Origin: Candidatus Peregrinibacteria bacterium
GTDB lineage: Bacteria; Patescibacteriota; Gracilibacteria; UBA1369; LOWO2-01-FULL-3
Assembly: GCA_016206505.1 (NCBI GenBank)
Contig: JACQRJ010000047.1
Location: forward strand, 1 to 39,267
Direction: 5' to 3'
DNA length: 39,267 nt
The position numbers were made by a program, and so were the translations under genes. Shown piece by piece: positions 1 to 7,203 of the stretch; position 1 is the stretch's first letter; each line of letters opens with the position of its first letter. The notes under the pieces are model-generated. The model was not told where the DNA came from, made no database searches, and saw only the letters and a program-made list of their open reading frames with translations.

Positions 1-1368
1 AAGCGACTCTTTGGCGATAAAGTTGTAAAAAAAACTATCCAAACAATAGTTGCGCTGGCAAATACAGACGGGGGCAGTATTATTTTTGGCGTTGATGATC
101 CGGAAAAAACACAATTTAAGGGGTTTGACAGAATTTTTGGAATTGAAGAAAACAAGGAGTTATTTGATGAAATTTTTCAGGAAATAAAAAGAATTATCCC
201 GCCAATTTCTAATTTAAAGCCCGATTTAATCGAAGTAGCAAAAGGTAAAACAATTGCAATTCTGCATGTCCCAAAGGCAACAGAGGCTTTTTATTCAATT
301 GATGACCGTGTTTGGATTCGGTTGCATAAAAGCAATAAAAAACTTACCCCGCAGGAAATTGTTAAACTGAGCTATGCAAAGGGTTTTGAAAAAGCGGATA
401 AAGAATTGGTCGATGTCGATTTTGATCTTCTTAAGACCTCTTATTTTGAAGACTGGCGTAAAAAGAGGGGTATAGAAGGCAGTACAATAGAAGATATTCT
501 ATTCCAAGTTGGACTTGCCCGAAAAAACGATATAGGGAAACTCCAACCCACAAGAGCGGCTGTTTTATTATTTTCAAAATTCCCGACAAATTTAATGGAA
601 ACAAAGTGCGCGATTCGTGTTTTTAAGTATAAGGGTACACTGGAAAAATTTGAAAAAACACCAAATCTAATTGGTAAGCCAAAGACAATAGATGGTCCAA
701 TTTCAGTATTGATCAAAGGCGCACATGAATACATTTTAGGAATTTTGGAGTCCGGAATAGAAATTCATTCTGGGTTTGTAACCAAATATAAAATTCCAGA
801 ACGAGCTGTAAAGGAGGTAATAACCAATGCAGTTATACATCGGGATTACCATCTGAAAAGAGATATCGAGGTGAAAATATTTGAAGACAGAATGGAAGTA
901 TTAAGCCCTGGCCTCTTTCCATATAATATAACCAAAAGAAACATCGGGTATGTAAGAGCTGATGGGTATAGAAATGATTTGCTTGTTAAACATTTGCGTG
1001 AGTTTCCTGACCCGCCGAATCTTGATAGGAATGAAGGTGTGCGTGCAATGCGCAGTGAAATGAATAAACAAAATTTATTTCCGCCGATTTTTTTCACCTA
1101 TCCAAATTTGGAAGATTCAATAGAAGTTATTTTGATCAATGAAGAACGGCCAAATGAATGGGAAATAGTTTATACATATTTAAAAAAGAATAAGTATATA
1201 AACAACAGCAAAGCAAGAGAAATAACAAGTATTGTTCAGATCGATAAAATGTCTAAGCTGTTCAAGAAGTGGGTGCGGCAAGGTTTGCTGGAAATGATTA
1301 TATCTAAAGGAAATGCACCAAAATATACGAAATATACTTTACCCAATAGTAATGAATTAAATGCATAG
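1..1368 (+). CDS. AlbA_2 / RecG-like ATP-binding protein, 5' partial
   Basis: The reading frame is open from base 1, so the start lies outside the window. The first visible codons (KRLFGDKVVKK..., then ANTDGGSIIFGVDD near bases 58-102) are the core of the AlbA_2 (Schlafen AlbA_2) nucleic-acid-binding domain. The middle part (VKEVITNAVIHRDYH, bases 811-855, then VLSPGLFP) matches the HATPase_c_4 region found in proteins labelled RecG-like helicase. No helicase motifs are present, so this is not RecG; the family usually acts as a regulator or in defence. The last 80 residues look like a winged helix. It lies 91 bp upstream of a type III Res-like helicase-nuclease on the same strand and probably belongs with it. 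An ATG at 322 exists but would delete AlbA_2, so it is not the start. Exact function is unknown. Confidence 0.8.
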   Translation, partial: KRLFGDKVVKKTIQTIVALANTDGGSIIFGVDDPEKTQFKGFDRIFGIEENKELFDEIFQEIKRIIPPISNLKPDLIEVAKGKTIAILHVPKATEAFYSIDDRVWIRLHKSNKKLTPQEIVKLSYAKGFEKADKELVDVDFDLLKTSYFEDWRKKRGIEGSTIEDILFQVGLARKNDIGKLQPTRAAVLLFSKFPTNLMETKCAIRVFKYKGTLEKFEKTPNLIGKPKTIDGPISVLIKGAHEYILGILESGIEIHSGFVTKYKIPERAVKEVITNAVIHRDYHLKRDIEVKIFEDRMEVLSPGLFPYNITKRNIGYVRADGYRNDLLVKHLREFPDPPNLDRNEGVRAMRSEMNKQNLFPPIFFTYPNLEDSIEVILINEERPNEWEIVYTYLKKNKYINNSKAREITSIVQIDKMSKLFKKWVRQGLLEMIISKGNAPKYTKYTLPNSNELNA

Positions 1369-1370
1369 GG

Positions 1371-1446
1371 TTACTTGCAATAGCAAAAGCAAGTAAGGCG
1401 GAAAAACCCTATTTTAGGAGGGGAAAACACGATTTTACTTGCAAAA
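1371..1446. repeat. Inverted and direct repeat block between the two large defence-like genes
   Basis: TTACTTGC (1371-1378) is followed after 10 nt by its complement GCAAGTAA (1389-1396). The motif TTACTTGCAA recurs directly at 1436-1445. A second short palindrome, CCTA-TTT-TAGG, sits at 1408-1418, followed by GGAGGGG. The block fills the gap between the AlbA_2 gene and the helicase gene. It may be an operator or an mRNA structure; there is no U-tract, so a simple terminator is unlikely. Confidence 0.45.
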
Positions 1447-1459
1447 CAACTAAAAAGCT

Positions 1460-4138
1460 ATGGCTCTACACCCCAATTTCCCAAAATCACCTCATGAAAT
1501 ATTAGATCCACGTTATCGTTGGTTTCCCGCCGATGAAGCCTTGCGCGAAAAAGGCTACGATAAGTTATTACCCCCTCTAGTCGCTCAATTACGGAAAAAG
1601 GTTAAGGAGTGGCGAGATTCAAATTATAAAGGTGCAAGTGACACGAGCCTGACACTTTTAAGATGGTGGTTTCAAAAAGAACACCCAATTGAAAATAAAA
1701 ATGGCGAGATGGTTCTTTTTAAATATTATTTTGCTCAGAGAGAAGCCGTTGAAACTATCATTTACCTTTATGAAATTGCGAAAGTTAAAGACAGATATGA
1801 TTTACTCCGTTTTGATAGCTCGGAAGCCGTTTCCGCCGGAATGTTTGAGGAAACATGGTTGCGTTTTGTAATAAAAATGGCTACGGGAAGCGGGAAAACC
1901 AAAGTTTTAAGTCTGATTTTGGCTTGGAGCTATTTTCATAAACTCTATGAGGAGAATTCCACCCTTTCAAGAAATTTTTTGGTTATCACTCCAAATATAA
2001 TTGTTCTTGATCGTATTCGGACCGATTTTGACGGACTTAAAATATTTTTTGAAGACCCTATTTTACCGGATAATGGCTTTGAAGGGCAAAATTGGAGAAA
2101 TGATTTTCAACTCACTTTACACATTCAGGACGACGTAGCCATTACTAGAAAAACTGGGAATATTTTTCTTACAAATATTCACCGTGTTTATGATAGCAAT
2201 GATCGCGTCGCCAGTTTTAGCGATGGTGATACCAGTGATTATTTTCTTGGAACAAGACCAAACGGGAAAACGAATGACTCAAAAACCGATTTAGGCGAGA
2301 TTGTGAGGGATATCGATGAGCTCATGGTTCTTAATGACGAAGCGCACCATATTCATGATGGAAAATTGGCATGGTTTAAATCTATCGAGGACATACACAA
2401 TAGGCTAAAAATGAAGGGTAAGGAATTATCTTTGCAAATTGATGTTACTGCGACTCCGAGACATAACAACGGGGCAATTTTTGTTCAGACCGTTAGTGAT
2501 TATCCTCTTGTAGAAGCTATTTATCAGGATGTCGTGAAACATCCGGTTTTACCTGATTCCGCAAGCAGGGCTAAACTTCGGGAACATCAAAGTTCAAAAT
2601 TCTCAGAGAGGTACAAGGACTATATCCATCTTGGCTATTTGGAGTGGAAAAAAGTTTACGATGAACATACTAAGCTGGATAAAAAAGCAGTTCTCTTTCT
2701 AATGACCGATGATACGAAAAATTGCGACGAAGTGGCTGAATATTTAGAAAACACTTATCCTGAATTAAAGGGTGCCGTTCTAGTTATTCATACGAAAAAT
2801 AATGGTGAAATTGCAGAGAGCGTTACCGGAAAAAAGGAAGAGGAATTGAAGTTATTAAGACAAGCGGCGCACGATATTGATATGTCCGATAGTCCATATA
2901 AGGCGATTGTTTCCGTTTTGATGCTTAAAGAAGGTTGGGATGTTAAAAATGTTACTACTATAGTGGGATTGCGAGCTTATACTGCTCAAAGCAATATTTT
3001 GCCTGAACAAACTTTAGGACGCGGCCTTCGCCTTATGTATAGAGATCCCGGCTTGCAAGAGATGGTAAGCGTTGTCGGTACTGATGCTTTTATGGATTTT
3101 GTTGAGTCTATAAAAAATGAAGGAGTCGAACTTGAGCACCAAAGCATGGGAGAAGGCTCTAAGCCAAAGGCTCCTCTTGTAGTTGAGGTTGATAACGAAA
3201 ATGTCAAAAAGGATATTGAAAAACTCGATATTGAAATACCTGTTTTAAGTCCACGCATATACCGAGAATATAAGAATCTTTCAAATTTGAATGTTGCCAA
3301 TTTTGATCACAAAAAAGTTGAACTGAAAGATTTTCCGGAATCTGAACAAAGGGAAATTGTTTTTAGAGATATTACGAGTGGCGAAATAACCCATAAAACA
3401 GAGCTTGATAGTAATTTCGTGCCAAACTATGAAAATGTCATAAGATATTTTTCTCAAATCATAATGAAAGAATTACGCCTGGTGAGTGGATATGATGTTT
3501 TGTATGGGAAAGTGAAGGAATTTATACAGAAATACCTTTTCAATAAGCCAATAGACCTTGATAATTTGAATTCTCTGCGAAATTTATCTGAACTTGAGAC
3601 AAGCAAAACTGTTATTGAGACTTTTAAGCGAAAAATAAATGACCTTACAATTCAGGATAAAGGTGAGGCTGAGATTAGAAATTATATAAAAGTTAGCAAT
3701 AGTAGACCGTTTGTAGTGAAGGATCAGGGCTACATTGTTCCAAAAAAGAGCGTATTTAATAAAGTTGTGGGAGACAGTCATTTCGAGTTGGAGGTGGCCA
3801 ATTTTTTAGAGGGCTGTGAGGATGTTATTTCGTATGTAAAAAATTATTTTGCGGTTCACTTCAAAATTGATTATCGAAACGCCGATGGTGATATTCGTGA
3901 TTATTATCCTGATTTTGTAGTGAAAGTTTCAACAAAGGAAATCTATATAATTGAAACAAAAGGGCGCGAGGACTTGGATGATGTTGAAAAAATCGCTAGA
4001 CTAAGGCAATGGTGCGATGATGTAAATAAAGTTCAAAAAGAAAAAGTTTATAAAATGCTTTATGTTAAGCAGGAAGCTTGGGAGAAACTTGAAAGGAAGC
4101 CTGGATCTTTTCAAGAAGTGGTAAATCTATTTAAGTAA
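1460..4138 (+). CDS. Type III restriction Res-like SF2 helicase-nuclease
   Basis: An 892-residue protein with SF2 motifs: Walker A ATGSGKT (141-147), DEAH box NDEAHH (292-297), motif III TATPR (about 330-334), and motif V-VI EGWDVKN... QTLGRGLRLM. A PD-(D/E)xK nuclease follows near the C-terminus (YYPDFVV ... IIETKGRED, about 830-855), as in Res subunits of type III restriction enzymes. Family length is usually 850-1000. No Mod methyltransferase is visible; it could lie upstream of base 1. Start: an in-frame TAA at 1451 makes the ATG at 1460 the first possible start. It lacks a Shine-Dalgarno site; GGAGGGG is 35 nt upstream. Neighbours are an AlbA_2 protein and a 64-residue HTH protein. The likely job is ATP-driven restriction of foreign DNA. 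Base composition differs from genes after 4.4 kb, which suggests transfer. Confidence 0.85.
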   Translation: MALHPNFPKSPHEILDPRYRWFPADEALREKGYDKLLPPLVAQLRKKVKEWRDSNYKGASDTSLTLLRWWFQKEHPIENKNGEMVLFKYYFAQREAVETIIYLYEIAKVKDRYDLLRFDSSEAVSAGMFEETWLRFVIKMATGSGKTKVLSLILAWSYFHKLYEENSTLSRNFLVITPNIIVLDRIRTDFDGLKIFFEDPILPDNGFEGQNWRNDFQLTLHIQDDVAITRKTGNIFLTNIHRVYDSNDRVASFSDGDTSDYFLGTRPNGKTNDSKTDLGEIVRDIDELMVLNDEAHHIHDGKLAWFKSIEDIHNRLKMKGKELSLQIDVTATPRHNNGAIFVQTVSDYPLVEAIYQDVVKHPVLPDSASRAKLREHQSSKFSERYKDYIHLGYLEWKKVYDEHTKLDKKAVLFLMTDDTKNCDEVAEYLENTYPELKGAVLVIHTKNNGEIAESVTGKKEEELKLLRQAAHDIDMSDSPYKAIVSVLMLKEGWDVKNVTTIVGLRAYTAQSNILPEQTLGRGLRLMYRDPGLQEMVSVVGTDAFMDFVESIKNEGVELEHQSMGEGSKPKAPLVVEVDNENVKKDIEKLDIEIPVLSPRIYREYKNLSNLNVANFDHKKVELKDFPESEQREIVFRDITSGEITHKTELDSNFVPNYENVIRYFSQIIMKELRLVSGYDVLYGKVKEFIQKYLFNKPIDLDNLNSLRNLSELETSKTVIETFKRKINDLTIQDKGEAEIRNYIKVSNSRPFVVKDQGYIVPKKSVFNKVVGDSHFELEVANFLEGCEDVISYVKNYFAVHFKIDYRNADGDIRDYYPDFVVKVSTKEIYIIETKGREDLDDVEKIARLRQWCDDVNKVQKEKVYKMLYVKQEAWEKLERKPGSFQEVVNLFK

Positions 4139-4148
4139 AAACTATCTT

Positions 4149-4343
4149 ATGACTACGATTGCAGAGCTTAGAAAGCGAAAGAAAAAATGGCTGGAAGATA
4201 CCCTTAGCGCCAATCAGCTAAAGAAGGAGTTGAAGTTATCCCGGAACGAGATCGACAAAATTAAGCCTGAAACTAAATGCGGCAAAACTCGATATCAAAA
4301 GAATGAAGTATCGTGGTTTTTAAAAATAAACAAGCAAGATTAA
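4149..4343 (+). CDS. Small helix-turn-helix protein (excisionase/MerR-like fold)
   Basis: A 64-residue basic protein starting 10 nt after the helicase-nuclease stop, so probably co-transcribed. Residues 17-60 (TLSANQLKKELKLSRNEI, then KTRYQKNEVSWFLK) fit the short winged-HTH pattern of excisionase-type domains: a helix-turn-helix, then a basic-aromatic wing and an E-V-x-x-F-L helix. It could be the module's transcriptional regulator, an accessory DNA-binding subunit, or a directionality factor of a lost mobile element. The assignment rests on pattern only. Confidence 0.55.
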   Translation: MTTIAELRKRKKKWLEDTLSANQLKKELKLSRNEIDKIKPETKCGKTRYQKNEVSWFLKINKQD

Positions 4344-4394
4344 ATATTTAGCAATTTTTAGCCAAAAAGTCAAATCCCCAAAACCCCTCACCAC

Positions 4395-4946
4395 ATGCCC
4401 CCAAAAACTCTCACCACCGAAATCATCCTCGAAAACGACCTTTTTCGCCTGAAAAAAGACCGTCTTCAAAAAGAAAACGGCGAAATCATCGAAGAATATT
4501 ATACGATTGATCGCCCGGACGTAGCCATTATCGTCACTATAACCAAAGACGGCAGGCTCGTCCTCCTCGATCAATACCGACACCCGATCAAAAAATCCGG
4601 CATCGAAGTACCCGCAGGACATATAAACAAAGGTGAGCCGATAGAAGAAGGCGCCAAGCGCGAACTACTCGAAGAAACCGGCTACAGCGCAGCAAAATTC
4701 ACAAAAATTTACGAAAACTACGCCTCTATCGGACTGCTCAACCAAAAACTGCATTTTTTCCTCGCCACCGAAGCCGAAAAAAACCACGACCAAAACCTCG
4801 ACAAAGACGAAGAACTCACCGTCACTCTAAAAACCTGGGAAGAAACGGAAAAATTGCTTGTAGAAGGACATATTCAGGATATAGACTCTGTTGCGGCAAT
4901 TCTGCTGGCCAAAAAATATCTGCAAAATCCGACCGGCCACCCTTAA
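4395..4946 (+). CDS. NUDIX hydrolase, ADP-ribose pyrophosphatase type
   Basis: A 183-residue protein with a perfect Nudix box G-x5-E-x7-REUxEExGU from G75 to Y97 (GHINKGE ... RELLEETGY). The layout, an N-terminal beta domain followed by the box and an E-rich C-terminus, fits the ADP-ribose/nucleoside diphosphate sugar pyrophosphatase subgroup (NudF-like), which hydrolyses ADP-ribose to AMP and ribose-5-phosphate using Mg2+. Substrate is inferred from subgroup only. It begins the C-rich, host-like part of the window 51 bp after the HTH gene. The cysteine desulfurase starts 10 nt after its stop. Confidence 0.85.
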   Translation: MPPKTLTTEIILENDLFRLKKDRLQKENGEIIEEYYTIDRPDVAIIVTITKDGRLVLLDQYRHPIKKSGIEVPAGHINKGEPIEEGAKRELLEETGYSAAKFTKIYENYASIGLLNQKLHFFLATEAEKNHDQNLDKDEELTVTLKTWEETEKLLVEGHIQDIDSVAAILLAKKYLQNPTGHP

Positions 4947-4956
4947 ACAAGTAAAA

Positions 4957-6102
4957 ATGGAGGGAATTTATCTTGATCACGCCGCCACAACTTATCTAGC
5001 TCCGGAGGTTTTACAAGCAATGCTCCCCTATTTCACCGAACTTTACGGCAACGCCGAATCGGTCCATTTCCAGGGCAAAAAAGCCAAAATCGCCATCGAC
5101 TCCGCGCGCGAAGAAATTGCAAAACATCTAAACTGCAAATCATCAGAAATCATCTTCACCTCCGGCGGCACAGAATCCAATAATCTCGCGATTTTCGGCA
5201 CAGCTTACGCCAATAAAGGAAGGGGCCGCCACCTCGTCACCTCCAAAATCGAACACTCATCAGTCACAAACTGCTTCAAGGAACTTGAAAAAAAAGGTTT
5301 TGAAGTAACCTGGCTGGAAGTCGATAACGAAGGCTTCATTTCGCTGGGAGACCTAAAAAAAGCGCTGCGAAAAGACACAATGCTCGTGTCCATCATGTAC
5401 GCAAACAACGAAATCGGTACCATATTGCCGGTCAAAGAAATCGGCGAAATCTGCAAAGAACAAAACATTCCATTCCATACCGATGCCTGCCAAGCCGCAG
5501 GAGCGCTATCGCTCGATACGCAAGACTTAAACCTCACCTTACTCACCCTAAACGCCAGCAAAATTTACGGCCCCAAAGGCATCGGCGCTCTCTACATAAA
5601 AACCGGCCACGAAATCAAACCCACGCAATTTGGCGGTTCGCACGAAAGAAACATCCGCGCCGGCACACACAATGTTCCGGGAATCGTCGGACTGGCAAAA
5701 GCTCTACAACTAGCCCAGGAAAACCGCGAAAAAGAAAATGCCCGACTAATAGCGCTAAGAAACAAACTGATCACAGGCCTGACAACAATGATTCCCGAAT
5801 GCACATTAAACGGCCCAAAAAATCTGCGCCTGCCTAACAATGTCAATATTTCAATCCGCGCCGTACATTCCGCCGACAGTGTCCTACAGCTCGACGAACT
5901 GGGAATTTATGCCTCGCCAGGCTCAGCCTGCAAAGCCGGATCCAGCCAGCCGTCACATGTTCTTGAAGCCATAAATCTACCCAGAAATCTCCGCCACACC
6001 GCAATTCGCTTAACACTCGGCCACAAAACCACTGAAGAAGATATTGACTACGTTTTACAAAATGTCCCTCCACTTATTGAAAAAATGCGAAAATGCGCAT
6101 AA
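4957..6102 (+). CDS. iscS: Cysteine desulfurase (NifS/IscS family)
   Basis: A 381-residue PLP enzyme that takes sulfur from L-cysteine as a protein persulfide for tRNA thiolation and Fe-S assembly. Visible catalytic positions: H100 (IEHSS), D176 and Q179 (HTDACQ), the PLP lysine K202 (ASKIYGPKG) and the persulfide cysteine C325 in GSACKAGSS. The start at 4957 (MEGIYLDHAATT) is chosen because the family begins at this motif; a longer frame from 4891 would add 22 non-family residues overlapping the NUDIX gene. No IscU scaffold is nearby, so tRNA thiolation is as likely a role as Fe-S assembly. The last 10 bases overlap the transporter gene. The choice between IscS and other NifS-type paralogues is not resolvable here. 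Confidence 0.9.
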   Translation: MEGIYLDHAATTYLAPEVLQAMLPYFTELYGNAESVHFQGKKAKIAIDSAREEIAKHLNCKSSEIIFTSGGTESNNLAIFGTAYANKGRGRHLVTSKIEHSSVTNCFKELEKKGFEVTWLEVDNEGFISLGDLKKALRKDTMLVSIMYANNEIGTILPVKEIGEICKEQNIPFHTDACQAAGALSLDTQDLNLTLLTLNASKIYGPKGIGALYIKTGHEIKPTQFGGSHERNIRAGTHNVPGIVGLAKALQLAQENREKENARLIALRNKLITGLTTMIPECTLNGPKNLRLPNNVNISIRAVHSADSVLQLDELGIYASPGSACKAGSSQPSHVLEAINLPRNLRHTAIRLTLGHKTTEEDIDYVLQNVPPLIEKMRKCA

Positions 6103-6992
6103 CAAACAAAAAAGAACTTGCAGGAGAAACTTTCGTCTTCATCTCAATCCTTTTTAATGCCCTGGAACCCATCGCAATCAACTATTCCGTAAAGTTGATT
6201 CAGCCAATTCTTTTCGCGGGCTTATATGTTTTTCTTTGCTCGATTCTCTTCCTGATTTACGTACTTGCCACAAAAACTTTCCATGAAATTTTCAACAAAA
6301 AAGCCTTCAAATATATTCTGGGCGTCACAGCCTTTATCGTCATCATCCCCTCAATCCTGATTTTCACCGGCTCAAAAATGACTTCGGGCATCAACACCGC
6401 CTTGCTTTTGCAAATTGAAGTATTTTTCACCCTTCTGATCTGCGGCGCCTTTTACAAGGAAAAAATCACCTCAAAAAAAGTCATCAGCTCACTGCTAATC
6501 GCCATCGGCGCAATTTTGATCCTTTACAACGGCAATTTAAATTTAAATCTCGGCGGACTACTGATAATCGCCGCGACAATTTTTTATCCCTTTGGCAACA
6601 TGTGCGCCAAAGAAGCGCTAAAGCTTTCCTCTCCGGCACCGATACTTTTTCTGCGAACATTTCTGGGCGGCATCACACTACTTACAATCAGCTTCATATT
6701 TGAAAATAGCGCGCAACAATTCCTCCCTGACATAAAAACCATCTTCTTTTCCGTCATCATCTTGAGCATTTTAACAGTTGTCGTCGCAAAAATCTTCTGG
6801 TACAAGGGCCTAAAAAAACTGGAAATCGGCAAGGCAATAGCCATTTCCACCGCCTCCCCGGCCATCAGTCTTATTTTTGCAATGATCTTTCTCCGCGAAA
6901 TTCCCACCATTTATCAAATCGCCGGCCTTACAGTCATCATCTTTGGCGTTTACCTTTTGACCAAAAAAACAAAGCTCGAAACAATTACCTAA
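6093..6992 (+). CDS. EamA/DMT-family transporter
   Basis: A 299-residue, very hydrophobic protein with about ten membrane helices in two homologous halves, each ending in a GAILILYNG/FGVYLLTKK-type segment, as in EamA (drug/metabolite transporter) proteins. Typical family features include FLREIPTIYQIAGLTVIIFGVYLL at its end and ASPAISLIFAMIFL in the second repeat. Substrate is unknown; DMT members export amino acids or other metabolites. It starts inside the last codons of the cysteine desulfurase gene (10-bp overlap), indicating one transcript. Confidence 0.8.
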   Translation: MRITNKKELAGETFVFISILFNALEPIAINYSVKLIQPILFAGLYVFLCSILFLIYVLATKTFHEIFNKKAFKYILGVTAFIVIIPSILIFTGSKMTSGINTALLLQIEVFFTLLICGAFYKEKITSKKVISSLLIAIGAILILYNGNLNLNLGGLLIIAATIFYPFGNMCAKEALKLSSPAPILFLRTFLGGITLLTISFIFENSAQQFLPDIKTIFFSVIILSILTVVVAKIFWYKGLKKLEIGKAIAISTASPAISLIFAMIFLREIPTIYQIAGLTVIIFGVYLLTKKTKLETIT

Positions 6993-7203
6993 ACGATGTC
7001 AACTTCTTTTACCGATTTGCTCTTTCAAAGAAATCTTTGTACTGCTAATATAGCAATTACCCACTAGATATTGTGTGTTAAGCATAGCACATAATACTAA
7101 GGATTGAAAAGCCGGCAAAATCCCTCATTTTGCCCCGTACGTCTTCTTCCTCTCATTCCTGTGAAAAAGCTCTAAGAAACCTATTATATAATTTCCTCAC
7201 ATT
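6993..7203. other. Regulatory intergenic region upstream of nrdJ
   Basis: This 211-bp gap holds a short hairpin CAAAG-aaat-CTTTG (7026-7039), a palindrome TGCTA-ATA-TAGCA (7043-7055), an NrdR-box-like palindrome (7061-7076), and a perfect hairpin GGCAAAAT-ccctc-ATTTTGCC (7114-7134). A TATAAT lies at 7187-7192, only 11 nt before the nrdJ start codon. If that TATAAT is the -10 element the transcript would be almost leaderless. If a promoter near the NrdR box is used instead, the 7114-7134 hairpin would be in the leader. No B12-box of a cobalamin riboswitch is visible. Confidence 0.5.
7061..7076. promoter_or_regulatory. Putative NrdR box
   Basis: The 16-mer CCACTAGATATTGTGT closely follows the NrdR operator consensus aCaCwAtATaTwGtgt. 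NrdR represses ribonucleotide reductase genes in most bacteria, and the next gene downstream is the class II reductase nrdJ. NrdR boxes normally occur as pairs; the best second candidate here is the palindrome at 7043-7055, which is degenerate and about 20 bp away centre to centre, so the pair is not fully convincing. Confidence 0.5.

Noticed and set aside
1-1368. RecG helicase
   Set aside because: Although often labelled so in databases, no helicase motifs are present; it has AlbA_2 and a HATPase_c_4-like domain only.
3584-3781. Small frames on the opposite strand of large genes
   Set aside because: They mirror coding sequence of recognised genes, have low-complexity products and no plausible start context.
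4891-4956. Longer start for the cysteine desulfurase
   Set aside because: The extra 22 residues are out of family and overlap the end of the NUDIX gene; family members begin at the motif that starts at 4957.
7101-7203. Cobalamin riboswitch before nrdJ
   Set aside because: A B12-dependent enzyme made this worth checking, but no B12-box-like sequence is visible; only a simple hairpin is seen.
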